Assembly: GCA_020059465.1 (NCBI GenBank)
Contig: JAGVBZ010000048.1
Location: forward strand, 1 to 38,257
Source: Brevinematales bacterium
GTDB taxonomy: Bacteria > Spirochaetota > Brevinematia > Brevinematales > GWF1-51-8
Direction of reading: 5' to 3'
DNA: 38,257 nucleotides
The translations under genes and the position numbers were made by a program. Position 1 is the first letter of the stretch. Every line of letters begins with the position of its first letter. The notes beneath the pieces are model-generated. The model saw nothing but the letters and a program-made list of their open reading frames with translations. It made no database searches and was not told where the DNA came from. Below, piece by piece: positions 37,887-38,257 of this stretch.

Positions 37887-37922
37887 GCGCCGGGCGGTTA
37901 TTAAGTCCGGCGCTTCTTTATT
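37887..37922 (+). terminator. Rho-independent terminator
   Basis: GCGCCGG, loop GCGGTTATTAAGT, CCGGCGC, then TTCTTTATT. Ends the last rightward gene. Confidence 0.8.
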
Positions 37923-38257
37923 CATAATGTAACGCATCTCGATCTTTTATGGTTACTTTAACTCTATACTATATAGCGGTTTAAACCTCTTTAAAGTCTC
38001 TTAAATAATTTCTCGAATAGTCCTCGGATTATTCAGCACTTCTTAAGTCGAAAACTTCCGGTTATTCTTGAAATTCTCATAATTCCGTATTATTTCGTTA
38101 GTTATAACCGGAAGCTGGGGTGCAGTTTTTATGCGGTTATAGAAGTCCTAATAATTGCTTTATCAGTTGCGTCTTTTTTTATAAATCCTTATAATATCTA
38201 TAGATGGAGTTGATAAACTGTCTGCGAACTTACTTACAAATTATCTACTCCCCCACA
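37923..38257. other. Right terminal region with transposase end sites
   Basis: 335 bp without a gene, AT-rich. Contains GGTTTAAACC (37979-37988) and the inverted repeat CTTCCGGTTAT / ATAACCGGAAG (38055-38065, 38104-38114). TGATAAACTGTCTGCGA (38211-38227) is the counterpart of 31-47, again 30 bp from the end. CGCA-containing relatives lie near 38155-38173 and 38119-38138. The window ends ACA. This is the phage left end in Mu terms. Confidence 0.65.

Noticed and set aside
36094-38257. Host DNA beyond the prophage
   Set aside because: The end-site symmetry at 31-47 and 38211-38227 places this region inside the element, and it contains phage-type regulators.

Overview
The window looks like one complete transposable (Mu-type) prophage of 38,257 bp. 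It starts with TGT and ends with ACA. A 17-bp motif (TCGCAnAnAGTnTnTCA) lies in inverted orientation exactly 30 bp inside each end, as expected of the end sites bound by a MuA-like DDE transposase. No host flank is visible. The host cannot be named from this sequence. GC content is moderate, Shine-Dalgarno (SD) sequences are strong, and many intergenic repeats have invaded the phage. A stand-alone anaerobic ribonucleotide reductase (NrdD) tail gene suggests an anaerobic bacterium.

Layout, read from the right end (the phage early end). At 36.8-37.9 kb there is a small rightward operon with an HTH regulator and two terminators, preceded by repeated operator-like boxes. At 34.0-36.8 kb is the immunity region: a rightward HTH repressor followed by a secreted and a membrane moron-like protein, a leftward AntA-type antirepressor, and a divergent leftward HTH regulator. 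From 34.4 kb everything runs leftward. Early genes: MuA transposase, MuB AAA+ target-capture ATPase, Gam, a gp16/GemA-family protein, a chain of small coupled genes (two paralogous four-cysteine proteins, HNH endonuclease, MazG-like pyrophosphohydrolase, nucleoside deoxyribosyltransferase-like protein, small membrane proteins) and a Mor-family activator at 23.3-23.6 kb. Late genes follow: holin, M15-type endolysin and accessory lysis proteins (21.2-23.2 kb), terminase subunits, a portal-MuF-nuclease toxin fusion, protease with nested scaffold, decoration protein, Mu gpT-type capsid, neck and tail-completion proteins, tail tube, a tail-assembly protein, a 1,046-residue tape measure, fibre and host-range proteins, the NrdD-like small protein and a D12 adenine methylase at the far left end, where Mu carries mom. 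The heads are Mu-like but no sheath or baseplate genes were recognised, so the tail is probably long and non-contractile, as in the Mu-like siphoviruses B3 and D3112.

The most unusual points are these: (1) a 61-aa orphan protein matching the glycyl-radical tail of class III ribonucleotide reductase; (2) a DUF935 portal fused to MuF and to a C-terminal BECR-type nuclease domain; (3) about 13 copies of a double-hairpin repeat with compensatory stem changes, many abutting the SD of the next gene; (4) four tRNA T-arm-like elements, two reduced to minihelices, in gaps of the leftward operons; (5) several dispersed repeats read in frame inside essential phage proteins.
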